Assembly: GCA_000231825.2 (NCBI GenBank)
Contig: JH720299.1
Location: forward strand, 178,270 to 242,269
DNA: 64,000 nt
Reading direction: 5' to 3'
From: Tetrahymena elliotti 4EA
Lineage: Eukaryota > Ciliophora > Oligohymenophorea > Hymenostomatida > Tetrahymenidae
Part shown: in pieces, positions 1 through 13,974 of the stretch
Layout of the letters: the number at the start of each line of letters is the position of its first letter
Position numbering within the stretch: position 1 is the first letter of the stretch
Notes under the pieces: model-generated
What the model was told of the DNA's origin: nothing
What the model saw: only the letters and a program-made list of their open reading frames with translations
Databases searched by the model: none
Program-made: the position numbers and the translations under genes

Positions 1-225
1 CCTTAATTAAAGATTGGTTAAAACAAGGAAGTATTTCTAAAAGAAATCACATATTGCAAACAACTAAATAACTAAACAGCAGCAGACATAGAAATAGATT
101 TATAATAAATACTACAAGAATCAGGTATAAATTATGTTAAAATTTCAGAATGTAGCTAAATAATTACATAAATAAAGAATCTAAGGTACAAAAAAACCTT
201 GTACTATCAAAGTGGGATTTATTGA
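1..225 (+). CDS. possible 3' end of an unrecognised gene (partial)
   Basis: Frame 1 is open from the window edge to a TGA at 223-225 and gives about 74 residues with a mixed charged composition (segments such as KEVFLKEITYCK and ADIEIDL), which is better balanced than the flanking AT-rich DNA. The other two frames are also open for some distance because TGA is the only stop, so this is weak evidence. No domain is recognisable and the start lies outside the window. Confidence 0.35.
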
Positions 226-2206
226 TTGATCTATCTAACAAATAAATTACAACTCAATTTTAAAATATTTTATTATTAAACATTCGAATACTATTAAAAA
301 ATTTATTTATTCTTTTTTAGTAACATTACCATCTCTTTGTAAATAAATAATTTCTTATTGCTTTAATTTCTAAAAATTATAATTAACTCAAGAATTCAAA
401 ACAAGAAATATTAAGAAAGAAAATATTGTTATTATTTTTATCAATTTGCTCTATTTCTAAACATACATAAACAATTAAGCCAAATCCCATTTATAAATAT
501 ACAATTAAAATTTAAATAAATAATTTATTAGAGAATATAATTTTTAATAAATAAATAGTTGTCATCAAGATTATTATTTAACTTCTTATTTAATTTCATG
601 CTTCAAACAAACTTTACCAATCTTATTTTCTTTATTAAATCTCTTTTAATCAGTACAAAATGTGCATCTTCCACCATATCCACCACAACTATAAAGAGGT
701 TTATAGCTAATATTTTTCTTAAAGTTCCAATTTTACCATTATTTTTACTATTCTTCTCCTCCCAAAGCACGCATTAACTTTTAAGTTTTTACTTTTTACT
801 TAACATTTTAAAAGTAAAGTTAGTTTCTAGAGGGTTTTTCTTCCTAGGTATAACTCATTTGTTTATCGTTTGTTTGTTATTTTATCTAATTAGTTTTATT
901 TTTAATGTTTATAAAATTAATAACTAATTTCATTTAATTTAAATAAAAATTTATTTGTCTAGTAGTAACTTTGTAAAAGAAAAAGATCATTTTAATTACA
1001 TTTTTTATAAATAAAAACTCTAAAAGATCAAAAAAACCCTGATCAAAAATTATTACTTAATAATAAAAAATAGATAAAATCAAATGAGTTAGATACTTTA
1101 ATTTTATTGTTCGTTAGTCAATTAATGAATTCCCAAGGGAAAGTAACAAAATTTAGATTTATTCTTTAGAAAGTTTCTTGATCATTTAAACCAAAATATA
1201 TTTTTCTACATTAAAAAATTATAGAAAATTATGTGTATTATTAACATTCTTTTGCATTCTTAATTATTGTTCTTTATTTATTTACAATTTTTATCCAAAA
1301 ATCAATAATAATTCTTTTATGTATTACTGACAATTAAAAAAACCAACATATCAATCCAAAATAGTGAGTGTTTGACTTTTGGAAATATATGTTCTTCTTA
1401 AATTCTATGATTAGAAGAAGATAGTGTGTGTATAAACTGACTCTTTTTAATTACCATTTTTAAAAAAAGTAGAAACTAAAAGTAAAAAAAGTATCAAAAA
1501 ATATGTAAAGTAAAAAACATTATCTATGAATAGAAAATATTTTAATAAAAAAGATGATTTACTTTTTAAATTAATGAAAAATGATTTATTTATTTACTAT
1601 TTTAATGATTTATTACCTTATTTAATACCTTAATTTAAAAAATAATTTTTTTAAATTTTATCTTCCTCAAATAATCATCTTTTAAAAATCAAAAAAAGTA
1701 AATTGTTCAAAGAAATTTATTCCTGAAACATAAACTATCTATCTATCTGTATTTTGTTAAAAAATAATAAAAAAATAAAATAATTTTCTCAAAGCAAAAT
1801 AAAAATTAAAAAATTTAAATAAATTATTTCATAAATTTTAATTTAATTTAAAACAAACATTTTAGACAACATTTCTAAGAATTGAATTAATATGAAATAA
1901 ATAAATTTACTGATGGGAGATAAGTTGATAAACAAACATAAATTAATTTATATTTAAATGTAAATTTTTTTTAATTTTGGAAATTTTATTTGATAAGAAT
2001 AATTTTATACTTGAAATATCATCCATCATCTTAAAATATTTTAAATGAATTAAATTTAATCTGAATAATTACTAAACTGCATATGAACAATAAAAAAAGA
2101 TATTTATTATTTAATCAAAAAATCAAATTATTTAAAGAAAATATAAAGAAAAATATTAGTTGATTTACCTACATACAAACATATTTACCTTGCTATTTTG
2201 TAAGAA
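226..2206. other. AT-rich intergenic region
   Basis: About 2 kb of very AT-rich sequence with homopolymer runs and no frame of protein-like composition. Nothing recognisable was seen apart from the presumed 5' flank of the membrane-protein gene starting at 2207. Confidence 0.5.
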
Positions 2207-3264
2207 ATGTTTTGGATGAAATTGTTTCATATAGTATTAGGGATAATATTTCCTCTAATATCTAATAAATGTTTGCTGCCTATTGATAAAGTTATAGTTT
2301 TTTTCTTGCGTTTTGTGCATATTTATAGTTAATAAGATTTTTAGAAGGAGCTGAGTGCTTTGAAAATAAGCGAAGAATGCAAATTAAAATAGTAGGGGAT
2401 AATCAATATCGCTGGATTTAAAAGCTTTATTATTTTGATGGCTGTTTGTGGAGCTATCCACATGAATAAAATTTTAATAGAGGAGTTTTAGTTTAAATTC
2501 AAACAATATTATGATAAAATATCTACTTTTTGCCTTTGGTTTGCTTTAATCTTATCATCATTAAATATTTGCAATTACATATATGAATTCTATGCTTTTA
2601 TCCTTTATTACATTGGACTGTTTGTTTTGATTATTTTTGGTTTAGTCTTCAGAAGTAAACTGGGTTTTTCTGAAGCTATTTTTAATCTTGTAGTTGTGCC
2701 TTTGGTGGTTTTGATGAGTAGTCTTATATTGACTATGGAATTTAATATAGATATAGTTGTTAAATTCTCTCCTTTGAATTTGCTATTTATTGTTTATTCT
2801 ATCACTCAAACTTCATCAATACAATTTCAAAAACCTAAACAATATCATAATGAATCAGATAAAAAGTAAGCTGATGAAGACGATTAAAACTAAAAGGATG
2901 ATTCCAAATTCAAAAAAGTATCAACAAGAGTAACCATTTTTGAACTTCTAGGAAAGCATGATTGCTTTAGAGTCATGGTTCTTATTATGGCTTATATCTA
3001 TCTTTATTCAATCGTAGAAGCAACTAAAGCAAAATCAATAGTGTAAATATATTTAATTTGATTTAGTTTAATTTAATATAATTATATTATTAATATAATT
3101 TTCTAATTTCTAGGTATCTATTGCCACTTGTGATATTCAGTAAAACTTTCTACACAACTGCAATTTTATTTAGACAAGAAAAGTATAATTAAGCTAAAAC
3201 TAAAGGATGCTATCTATATCTTTTATATGTATTTTTTTACATTGCATGTCTTCACTTTAGTTGA
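2207..3264 (+). CDS. multi-pass membrane protein, unknown family
   Basis: Two exons split by a 71-nt intron (3043-3113, GTAAAT...CTAG) give 328 residues ending at TGA 3262-3264, and the spliced length is an exact multiple of three. The protein begins MFWMKLFHIVLGII, a likely signal or first membrane segment. Further hydrophobic segments lie near residues 75-90, 115-150, 160-175 and 195-215, and two more follow a Gln/Asp/Lys-rich hydrophilic loop near residues 220-245 (one ends exon 1, one fills exon 2). About eight membrane spans are plausible. No family motif was recognised. Transporter, receptor or ciliate-specific membrane protein are all possible. The start is the first ATG of the frame. 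Confidence 0.75.
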
Positions 3265-4012
3265 TCTCTATTCTACATTTAATCTTAAACACAAAAAAAT
3301 AGTTTAGAAAATTAAAATTATTTCTATTTACAAGAAATTTCTTTCATATCTATCTTTAGCTTTTTAAATAGTAGTAAAATAATTCATGTGTAGGGTTTAA
3401 TAAATATATCATTTTTACCAATAAAACGAAACATCTTTTTAGAAGTTATCTCAAAAATATTTTAAAGGTATGTACTTAATAAGATATTTGAAACAAACAC
3501 ACAAAAAGGATGAGACTAAAATAAAATTAGTTTGTTTAGTAATTTAAGATAGAAAATAATAAACTTTGTTGCGTAAGTAATATAAATTTATCTATAAAAC
3601 AAAAAAATTTGTAAAATTTATCTCAAAAGTATTTTGCTTTTAATATGAAACATACTAAAAAATGCTAAAAAGAGGAATTTAAAATAGAATAAATAAGTTG
3701 ATTTTGTATTTTATGGTAGAAAGTAATAAAGTTTGATTTTTATTTGATTGGTTTATTAATTAATGTCTATATGAATTATTCTTTTTTGATAAAGTTTTTA
3801 ATTGTGATTGATTGAAAGATCTGATGATAAAAATTGATAGAATTTAAAAGAATAGATGATAAAAAATTAATGTTAACTTCAAATAATATTTTCAATTTGT
3901 AAAATAACAATTAAAAAAGTAATAGATATCTAAGCAGTTAAATCTTAAAAGTATAAGAGTTACTATTTAAAATAAGTTTAGCAATACAAATAAAAGAAAG
4001 AGTAGTGAGATT
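3265..4012. other. intergenic region
   Basis: About 750 bases of AT-rich DNA between two co-oriented genes. It would hold the 3' flank of the membrane-protein gene and the promoter of the RING gene. No distinct element was seen. Confidence 0.5.
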
Positions 4013-5806
4013 ATGGATTTGTAATTTGAGGTAGATAGATCTATCCCCTTTACAGTAGAGGTAATTTCATTTTTTGTATTAGATTTTGATATCAAAAAAT
4101 GTTATTTATAATTTTCAAAAGGGATAAAGCTTACTTAAAGAATTTGAATGTACAATATGTTAATTGTATATAAAATAGGCATACATTACAAAATGTGGGC
4201 ATGTTTTTTGTAAAGTTGAAACTATTTAGTTAGATTAGACAATTTTATTTTAAAGCTAATTTATTAAATTTTAGGAATGTATATTAGAATCTATCAATAG
4301 ACACCATAAATGTCCTTTTTGCATGACAGAATTAAATGAAAATGATGTGATTAAAAACTATCACTTTGACAATTTGAAAAGTATTTCTATTTTGTAGTTT
4401 TTTCAGTTATTTATTATCATATTAAATGTAAAATTTTAGGTTTAATATTTAAGGCTTAAGAAGAGTATAAAATTAGAATAATTGGCAAAGTATTTAATTA
4501 AATTGAAGAAGAAAACTAAGAAAGTCCAATTTTAAATGTAAAAAATAAAATTTAATTGAAATTAAATTGATTTTTAATTTTAAAAGATTTTCAGAGATAA
4601 TTTGAGAGAAACAGTGTTGCTTTATGAGTCAAAATTTAAAGAAATCAACTCAATATTTGAAGAGAAAAAAAAATTAATAGAGAAAGAGTTTGACAATTAG
4701 CCTTAGTCATTAAACTAAGTAAATATTTAATTTATTTAATTACTTACTCTTCAGATCATATTTTAATTAAAAATTATTGAATAGATATCAGATTAATTTA
4801 GAGCATAGAGCTATTCATCTGAGAATCAAAAAATATAGAAATTAGAATAGGAAAAAAATGATATATAAAACCATTTAAAAGAAAGCTTGAATAAGTATTT
4901 AAAAACATCCCTTCCTAAACCTGATATCCTAGACCTAAGAATCAAGTTAGTAATCCCTAAAAAGAATTTATATTTAGAGAGTTTCATCCTGAAGCCTTAT
5001 GATTAGATTTCAGATTTTAAGAAAACATTGATATAGATATTTAAATAAAACAATGACCCTATTGATGAATAGAAATTAGATTTAAATTAGATATTTTTAA
5101 TTTATTTACCTTTAGCAGCACAAAATGAAGATTAAATTAGCAAAATTAGTAAAGAAAATTTTAATTCTGAATAGAGTTTGATCTAATTTATGAAATAAAA
5201 TGGAATTTAAGGAGAGGTTAGAACACTCACTTCTTAATAAGTTTTTGTATAAATGTAAATAGAATAAGGATCTACTCTCATTATTAGTGGAACTATTCCT
5301 AGTAATTCTGATAAACCCCCTACCTGCCTAACATATAAATTTTAATAAAATACTGTTTTAGATTATTACACCTGTGTCCAATGTAACCTAAATTGGATTT
5401 GCCAATCTTGTGCATTTTATTGTCACAAAGAACATAACACTATAATCTAAATTAAAAATCACTAAGCCTCTTGGGCTTGTTGCTACTGTGTCACTAAAAA
5501 TAAATGCAAGTAAATAATTTATAATTTTTCTCTTCATTAGAAATTTATTTTTATTTATAATTTAAACAGGGCTCTAAATAAAAATTCTAAATGAAAAACT
5601 AAAATTTGTATATAAATATTAAATAATAATTTTATAAATTAAATTTTAATGAGAAGTATTTTACTCTGTTTTCATTTTTAAATTAACTTTCATTAAAAAT
5701 CAGTTCAAAATGTGACGTTTTAATTAAAAAAAATGAAAAAATATATTTATTGACAAAAAGTATTTAATATAAGTTTAATTCAAAAACAATTTAAATGTTT
5801 AAATGA
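4013..5806 (+). CDS. RING-HC plus UBR-type zinc finger protein, putative E3 ubiquitin ligase
   Basis: Multi-exon gene. After a short first exon (4013-4060) and a 61-nt intron comes a complete RING finger: ECTICQLYIKQAYITKCGH, then VFCKECI and HKCPFCMTEL, with all eight C/H ligands present. The spacing and wording are those of COP1-type RINGs. A Gln/Glu/Lys-rich coiled region follows, then a folded region of about 100 residues (from KPDILDLRIK) and near 5350-5515 a Cys/His cluster: YTCVQC, WICQSCAFYCHKEH, WACCYC. That cluster resembles the UBR box or the related zinc finger of N-degron ligases. No WD40 repeats follow, unlike COP1. A RING with a UBR-like domain implies a ubiquitin ligase with its own substrate-binding zinc module. 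The last intron (about 5513-5569) and the stop at 5804-5806 are less certain. An earlier stop near 5600 is possible if that intron ends sooner. Confidence 0.72.
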
Positions 5807-6337
5807 GCAAATTTTAGAGCTTTTTGAAATTAAAATGTGAGAATTGAGATAAATCAATCAGTTAAGAAAATAAATATCTAAAATACAAATGAATGAAAAT
5901 AGTTTATAATTTTTTAATTAAATTTGTACAAATATAAAATAAGTATATTACAAAATGATATTTTATTTAAGTTATTATAAATTAATTTTAATTTTAATTA
6001 AAATTCCATAAAAAGATATAAAAAGATGGTTGTTTATGTGTGTGCGTGTGTGTTTTTGCTGATGTTTGCGTATGTGTACATAAATTTAGGTATGCATTGA
6101 ATGTATTATGTATGTATCATGCTAAAAAATGACCATCTTCAGACTGATTCCAGAAATAAAATTTCTGAAAGGAGAGCTTTATGTATTATAAACTATTTTG
6201 TTAATTCATAATTTTGTAGATAAGGGAATTAAAATTTAGAAGATATTTATGAAAATAATTTTAAGTGTTTGTTTCTGTTTCAAATATTATTTATTATATA
6301 AGCATAAAATAAGATTGACTCATTGATTATATTTAAC
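5807..6337. other. convergent intergenic region with GT-rich run
   Basis: The region lies between the 3' ends of two convergent genes. Around 6038-6080 there is a TG/TGTGTG-rich run, unusual in this AT-rich background. Nothing coding was seen. Confidence 0.5.
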
Positions 6338-9300
6338 TCAGTATATTTATTAAGAGTATAGCTATTCAATATTTTTGAGATTGATATATTTTTATAATAG
6401 ATTTATATCCTCTTTTAATAAGTGCTTCAAGCATTGAGCGAAGTATTTAGGATCGTTTTTAGCAAGGTCATTAAAGAATTATTTAAGCATTTCCTAATTT
6501 TCATAAATTTAAAAATTAATTTTATTTTAAGTGAGAAATTTAATTAATATCTTACAGCTGTATTAACTTATATATATTAGTCTTTCAAATATTCAAGATC
6601 TTCTTCTGTGGTTTCATCACATTCTTCTCCATCATCATAACCAAATTCAAATCCTTCAGTCATGTAATTAGTCGAACCATTTTCTTATTCAGCTAATCCA
6701 CCAGCCTTTTCACCACCAACCTTAATTTAATTAAATTATAAAAATTAATTTTTTAAAAGTAAACAAAACATGTGTATTTTACTGCAAATATTCTTGGTTG
6801 ATTTTCTTCTTCATCATGGATGATGTTCATATCAACTTCTACCTTTCCTTCATTTTCTTCTTAAAATTAATCATTATAATCTCCATTTTCATCATCATCA
6901 ACTTCTAAGCGTTCATCTTCACCATCTTTTATGTAATTTTAAGCATCTCTTATATAATCCTATTCTTTTCTTTGAGAAACCATTTCATTATCCAAACCTC
7001 TAATCAAAGTACTTAAAATTTTAAGTGGAGCACTAACGTCTAATTTAAAATAAACAATCTTTTAATTAACTTTAAAATATCTAGTTAATATTACCATGTC
7101 CAACGTTCTAGTGAGAAGGGTTATATGCAATAGCAACTAAAGTTTCAATTCTATTATCTTTAAGTAAGAAAAGCTTGGTTAAAGCTAATAAAGTAGTGTT
7201 TTTAGTGTATTTTCCTCTAAAAGCAGCTTGTTGTAAAAGCCACTTGTCAATCAATACTTTCAAAGCAAATCTGTTTTCAACACTAAATGAGTAAAGGAAA
7301 TTAACTGATTCAATAGGATTGTTGATAATCATACGAGCCCATACTAAAACCAAACCTTAAACAGTAGTAGCCAATTTAGATCTAAAAATCTTATAAATTA
7401 CTTATTTTAAAATCTCAGGATCAGCAGAACCACCAAGTAACTATTTTATTTATTTATTTAATTAATTATTTTAGATGAGAGAAATACGATTTAAATAAAT
7501 TAGTACGTTATGGAATGCAACCATACAAAGGTTTCCTGAATATGTTGAATTACTTTCAAATTAAGAATTACTTGGAACTTATAATAACTTCATAATAACT
7601 TAAAGTACATCTTTAACTAATTGACTTTTTTAATATAAAAAATATTAATTTAATTAATGTATAACATAACATTTATAACTATCTTAGAAAATATCATTTT
7701 CAAAGGTTTCTTAAAAATTAAGAAAAGAGTGAGTTATTTATTACTGCTTTTAATCCAAACAAAAAACTGAGAATTTATGGTCGTTTTAAAAATAAATGTG
7801 AAATAAATTACTTTTTAATTATATATTGATCAGCAACTTTAATGAAATTTTTTAAGCAAATGGAGGCATGCTATTACAAAGTAGATTCTTCGTTGACAAT
7901 CATGAGATTAAGAAGGGGAGGTAAAAGCTTGATTAAACTTTCCTTAGCATTGTTGTCTTGGCAGTTCTTAACAAAAATACTGGTTACATCAAATATGCTC
8001 TATGAAAATATAAGAATAAAATATTTAATTAAATGATGGGATATCTTTTTATTACAGCCATAAGTGAGAGATCTTGTTATCTAATTTGAGTGAGGTTAGA
8101 ATTTTCAGCAATGTGATGCTTGATAAGATTGAAACTATCAAGAATAAAGGATGAGAAAGCATTTTAGAAGACGATGTTAAAAGAGACAGGATCTTCAGAT
8201 AATTATGTAATGAGCTCCATAGTAATACGATTGATCATTTAATCATTGTGCTACAAAGTGAAAATTTATAAAATAGATCTAGCACCTAAATTAGCTATTT
8301 CTGGAATGTAAACTTTAGAGAGTTTATTTAAGTAGACGAGAGTATCTAATATAATGTGCACTGTTTCAACATTAACATAAGTTAAGATATCAAATACATC
8401 ATTTAAAATAGAAACATCTTCTATTCCATATTGTACCCAAGTGCTTCTATCAGGTAATTATTGTTCATATTATTTAAGCTTATGAGCAATGCTTTACATT
8501 AAATTATATTTTTTTAACAAAATATTTATTTTGAATAAAATTACACTCCAATTGATTTCACAGCAGTTAAACGAACAGGGAATTGATGAGTATTTGAGAG
8601 ACAAGACATAGCTACTTTAAAAAGAGGAAGGAATAACTCAGTGTGCTTTGAAGCAATTACCTCAGAAAAACGTGTAACACACCAGAGTGATTTAGCAATA
8701 AGAATAGGGTTGGAGTTAGGAATTTGAATGTCTGAAATAAGGTTTTAAATGAGGGAAGAGATATCAAAAGATGATGTATGCTTAAATTGGAAATCGATTA
8801 TATCATCTGAGAAACTACCAAGCAAGAGAAGACCTACTTCTCTCTTTTTCCAAGCATGATCAGGAAGATTACAATCAAAGTTAGAAGTTTTAATGAAATC
8901 CATAAGTCTTTCTTTGTTAAAATCGATGCTTTAACCCATTTTAATTTCACTTCCAAGTCCCTTATCATAAAATTCTTAGATAACCTAAACTGTTTAAGCT
9001 TGATCTTAATTTGTCATGAACTTTTCAGCTACAATCATAAGAGCTTAAGTTGTTTAATCTTAAAACTTATCAATGAGCTAGAATATTAAATTATATGACA
9101 AGGCTCTTAATGATTTCATATTAGCTTCATCTTCGTCATCACTGATGAATTAATTTGGTTCATGAATCCACAATTTTTCCTATTTTTATGAAATTTTCAA
9201 TTTTTACAAAATCTATCTAAAACAACTAAATAAATACTTATTATTTGGACAGGAGAATAAAGTGAGCAAGAGCATTGATAATTGGGAAAAGAGCATGTTT

Positions 9301-11602
9301 AACCAACATATAGAGATCTTCTTTAATAACTAAAGTAGCAAGTAATTCAATTGCATTCAAAGTTAAACCTTCAATTTCATTTAAGCATTCATCTTCTTCT
9401 TCCAAGAATCTGAAATCTAAGTTATCTAATCCAGCATTCTATAAAATAATAATATAATTAATTAATATTTGCTGTTAAGATATCTAGGAAAATATATCCT
9501 ATAAGAAAATAACTTACTCCGTATTGATCTTGCATTTGAGCACCTTATTGAATCAAGATATTTGCTGGGTCTTAGATTGGCTAGGCGTTATTATCAAGAT
9601 TTTGTAATGAAACTCCATAAACGCAAGTCCAAATGTAGAGAGGAAGAATAGAATTCATAAACTTCCAGATATTAAGGATTCTAGTTGAAATAACATTTCT
9701 GGTGTAATAAGTAAAATCTCTAAAAATAACATTCATAATCTAGTTGAATAAAAAAACAATTAATATAAGAAATAGAAATAAAAAAATTAGTATTCGAAAT
9801 AAACTTCTATTTACTTTAAGGATATATCTCTTAATAGTAATATGAGATTTAAGATCAGTTTGCAAAGTAGAAATAAAAAGATTCATCCAATCTTTGAAGG
9901 TTTCATCAAAACATTGAGCGACTAAACGGTTGTCTGAACCATCAGCATAAGCAAAGGAAGTAATATTTAAATAGAGCAAAACAAACAACTTTTCCCTTTA
10001 ACTTTCATCTAATGTCTGTTAATATTTAAAAATAAATACTTAAAATTATCTATTCTTTTTTTAGTCTTGAAATTTAATTCATGATTTATTTTTATTTCGA
10101 ATAATTTTAATTAGTTTATTTCACCTGCAAACTACTAACTAACAAACTAACAATCAATGCTAAACTATTCTTTTTCAATTTTATTAAATGCTAAGAAAAA
10201 CTTCTTCTATTGATTGATAGCATTTTGCTTTTGATTAAGTAAATTCAATTCAAATATTTATTTAAGTAATTACTCTTAGGTTAACTAATATTTATAAGAG
10301 AGCTTGCATTAATTTTGGGATCAAAGGAGTGAGTGAGAAAGTTTCAGGGAGAATTTTTTCATTTCTGTACTTTTCACTTACTTTAGAGAATATTGTGCAA
10401 AACAATTCAAGTCCTGTATTGACTCTCTCCAAATCTTCGCTTTTCATCCAATCTATAATTTACTTCAAGGAGCTAGCCCATAATTCTACTCCATCGAAGA
10501 CCATAATTTCGGTGATAATAAGGGCCTATTTTTTAAATTTATTTGTTAATGAAGCAAATTATATTTGTTTAAACTCTTCTTTCTCTGCTCAAAATGCTTT
10601 AAAACCTTTATTTTTCAAATTATTTTAGGATAGGTCAGCTTGCTAGCTTTTTCACCTTTTTGAATACATTTCTTATTTTTCTTTGTTTATTTAAGCAAAT
10701 ATACATAATAATTAACTTGCTTTGTTTTAAGAGATGAATAACTATTATTTATTAAGTGAAAAGCTAGCTAGTTGCTGACTTATTGACTGACTTGCTGATT
10801 GAAAAAAACTGGTTTATTATTTTGAAAAAGCAGGAGATTTTCAAATAAAAAATAAAATTTACAATAATTTCAATAATTCTTAAGTCTCCAGCATTCATGA
10901 GCAAACCGTGCAATAATATTTCTCTTATTTCCTAAATAATTCATTGATTAAAAAAATAATTTTAACTTTCATTTAGAATTTTATTAATAATATAAATCTA
11001 TTGAAGAAAGGGAGTTTATTTAATAATATTCATTTTTCACTCAAAATTATATAACTTTTGAAATCAGAAACAAAAATTCTCAAATATTATATGAATATTC
11101 TTTCATTCCAACAACTAAAATTGCTAATAAATGCTAATACCCCAAGAATTTAGGGTGTTGTCTATTTGACTATTTAATTTTCAAATGAAACAAGTGACAT
11201 TTTGTAAACAGAAAATGTAAGGATAGATAGAACCTCCAAAATCACATTCAATTCAAAATAAAAAGGTTTTGCTTTACTTGCTTGTTGGAAGAAAAAAAAA
11301 TAATAACAAGAAATAAATAAAAACAAAATTAAAACCTTTTTCTAATTTTCAAGAGCCTTATTGTTTTACCAGTACTCTCTTAGCATATTTTTGATTAAAG
11401 CACCTATGTAAATACGCATTTGCATGTTTTATTCCTTCTAAACAAAAATCTTGATGGAGGTAGATGCAAAATTATTGATCTAGTTGAGGGCTTACTCTAA
11501 AAATTTATCGCCTTGAGCTAACTTTGAACTATCTGTGACTAATTGCTGATATACATTCAAAACGGTTAGCATGTCTTGCTAACTAACTGAATTTGAGTCC
11601 AT
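6338..11602 (-). CDS. importin-9 / Kap114-type karyopherin beta
   Basis: The minus-strand gene starts at ATG 11602 (MDSNSVSQQDMLTVL) and ends at TGA 6340-6338, with a dozen or so short introns. Exon 1 is 11602-11336 and exon 2 is 10931-10863. The N-terminal part has the importin-beta layout (MQMRIYIGALIKNMLREYW, then EIREILLHGL). HEAT-like helices continue throughout. Segments near 7108-7353 (WARMIINNP, LIDKWLLQQAAFRGKYTKN, LLALTKLFLL) match the C-terminal HEAT region specific to importin-9. An acidic stretch (about 6600-6940) and a final helix pair (FFNDLAKNDPKYFAQCLKHL) also fit. Importin-9 carries H2A-H2B and other basic cargo into the nucleus in a Ran-dependent way. Other importin-beta members cannot be fully excluded without a search. 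Confidence 0.85.
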
Positions 11603-13328
11603 ACTTCTTAGTTTTGTTTAATTATTCTTCCTTTTAACTTAAAAAACTATCTTTGTTTGTTTGTTTATTTGTTTCTTTCTTTCTTTTTTAACTTTTTAAT
11701 TTGTTTTATGAAATCTCTCTTCTTTCTTTTTAACTTCTTTTCTAAAACTTGTTTGTATGTTTGTTTTATTGTTTGTTTTTTTGATTTCTTTTTGCCAAAC
11801 TCTATCTATCTAATTAATTATCTACGCTTCTCTTTCTATTTTTTGACTTTTTTATTGTATATTTATTTTTTTTTGCATTTTATTTTCACTTCTCCTTATC
11901 TGATAATTTTTAACTTGAATACAAATTTTTCATGCATACACTCATTCATTTTTCATTCTTATTTTTCATAATTTTACTTGATTTTTATTTAATTTTTGCT
12001 CTATTTATTTATCAAATAGTTCTGATTGACTGAATCATTCATTGATTGATCAATTAACTAAATAATTTAACTCGTTGATACATACTTTTTGACATTTATT
12101 ATTGATAAATAAACTAATAAATTTTCTACTCTGCTTATTCAAAAATTAATTTGCATTATTTTCAAATAAATATATTTCTTTATTACTCATCATATATCTA
12201 TCTGCAAAAAATATTCCAATTAAAATGTTAAATAAAAAATCAATCAGGTGCTAACTTTCATTATTTGAATTTTGAATTTCAATAAATTCTTTATTCTATT
12301 CAAATGTAGCGTTTTTATCAAAAAATAATCAAGAAAAAAGACATCATCTACAATTTTAGTTATTTATTTGTACTGAACTAATAAATTTCTTAAAAATTAA
12401 AACCATTAATATAAAAATATAAATTATTTAGAATACAGTTCCTAATAATTAATCTCTTTAAAATCTCTAAATTATTTTTATGAGCTATTTAAGTAATTCT
12501 AAAGCCTATTACAATAACCAAATCTAAATTATTATTTCAATTAATTAAAACCTTTTTATTGACATTCAAAAAATAAAAATTTATATTTTAGAGTGATATT
12601 TCAAATATTACATAGTTAAATTTTAAAAACATAAATTGACCTAATTCAATCTTCTGTTTATTAAAGAATAATTACTTTATTAAATAAAAAATTAATTATG
12701 ATGAACATAATCTTTAATTTTTATTTATTTCATAGCATTTCATACTTTAAATCTCATTAAAATATTATTGAAAATTTATAATTTTTATTGTTTATCAGAT
12801 ATTCTTTTAAAAATAAATACTTTAAACCAAAAAATTATTTTATTTAAAAAATTTTTAAACAAAAGAAGTAGATTCACATCAGACGACATTTTCATTTTAG
12901 TACTAAATTCCAAAAAAATTTTTCTAAAATTATCAAATACATTTCTTTAGATGAAGGTATTTTTTAAATAAGCGATTTATAAAAAGAACAGAAAATGAGT
13001 TAGATTTTATGTAAAATATTTTAATTAATTCTTAATTATTTTTCAAATAAATAAATTTTGGCACTTATTTTATATTTTAGTTTTAGAAATGAATTTTTTG
13101 CAATAATAAATTGTTAAATTGAGTATAAAAACAATTAATTATTGATTGACTGATACTCAAAATAAGATAGGATTAAGTAATTAAAATTTTATGTTAGGTA
13201 TTCTTTAGAGAGTTATGATTGTTCATATCTTTATCATATTAAATAAAAAATCTAAAAATTAATTTCTGATTTAGAAGTAAAAAAGATAATAAATAATCCA
13301 TCAATAAATAGTAAGAATAGAAGAACAA
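11603..13328. other. divergent intergenic region with TTTG/TTTC-rich tract
   Basis: This is the promoter region of the importin gene on one side and of the coiled-coil exons on the other. At 11640-11980 there is a pyrimidine- and TTTG/TTTC-rich tract whose apparent reading frame is almost only Phe, Leu, Ser and Tyr, so I treat it as low-complexity noncoding DNA. The rest is AT-rich without gene-like frames. Confidence 0.55.
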
Positions 13329-13960
13329 ATGACTTAGCGTTCTGAATTGAAATAATATTTTGACTAGAAAGAAGTTCAAAATGAGTTTTAAGGGATTGTA
13401 TCTCAAATTTAGGCTCTTCCAACAGATGCTTAAGATATAATTACAAGGTAAATTTTTTTTTTTTTACTATCATTTGTGATGATTTAAGTTCATCATATTG
13501 ATAAGGCTAATATAAAGTTAAAATTTGAAATATTAAACTTAAATTTAAAATAAAAAGCTATTGTATATAATGGTTCTAATCATACTTTGAATAATAATGT
13601 GAAATTGAAGACTTTTTAGCAGAAATCAAAAAGCTCGAAGAAGTACTTTATCTTATTTTATTTGTTTTTTATAGGCACTAAAATATAATGATTAAATAAG
13701 TGTCTCCCAAAATAAAGAAAGTAAAATTTTAATTTTATTTAAAAAAAAGCCTGAATGCGAATAAAAGTTGTTGGATTTTGTCAAAAAGAAAATATCTCAA
13801 ATGGAAGCCAAGGCTAAGAAATGTAAAATATTAAATTATGAAGCTGAATATGAATAAAAATATTTTTAAAGCTATTTAAACTATAAACGTCTATAATAGA
13901 TAAATAATTATCAATTTTAAATAAATAGCAAAAGAGGAGAGTAATACTTCTGTTAAGGTA
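13329..13960 (+). CDS. coiled-coil exons, unrecognised; possibly 5' part of the next gene
   Basis: ATG 13329 opens an exon of 39-40 codons (MTQRSELKQYF, then EVQNEFQGIVSQIQALPTDAQD). Further exons near 13565-13650 (CEIEDFLAEIKKLEE) and from about 13675 (ALKYNDQ, LLDFVKKKISQMEAKAKKC, EYEQKYFQSYLNYKR) have GT...AG boundaries and a heptad-like Leu/Lys/Glu pattern. The frame runs into an AT-dinucleotide run and a palindromic element near 13975-14025 and has no clear TGA first. Either a small coiled-coil gene ends here or these are upstream exons of the CCCH gene at 14064. The sequence does not decide. Confidence 0.45.
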
Positions 13961-13974
13961 TACATACACTAATA

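Noticed and set aside
11657..11971. Standard-code frame of about 100 residues, nearly all Phe, Leu, Ser, Tyr
   Set aside because: It is a translation of a pyrimidine-rich low-complexity tract in the promoter region of the importin gene, without any protein-like pattern.
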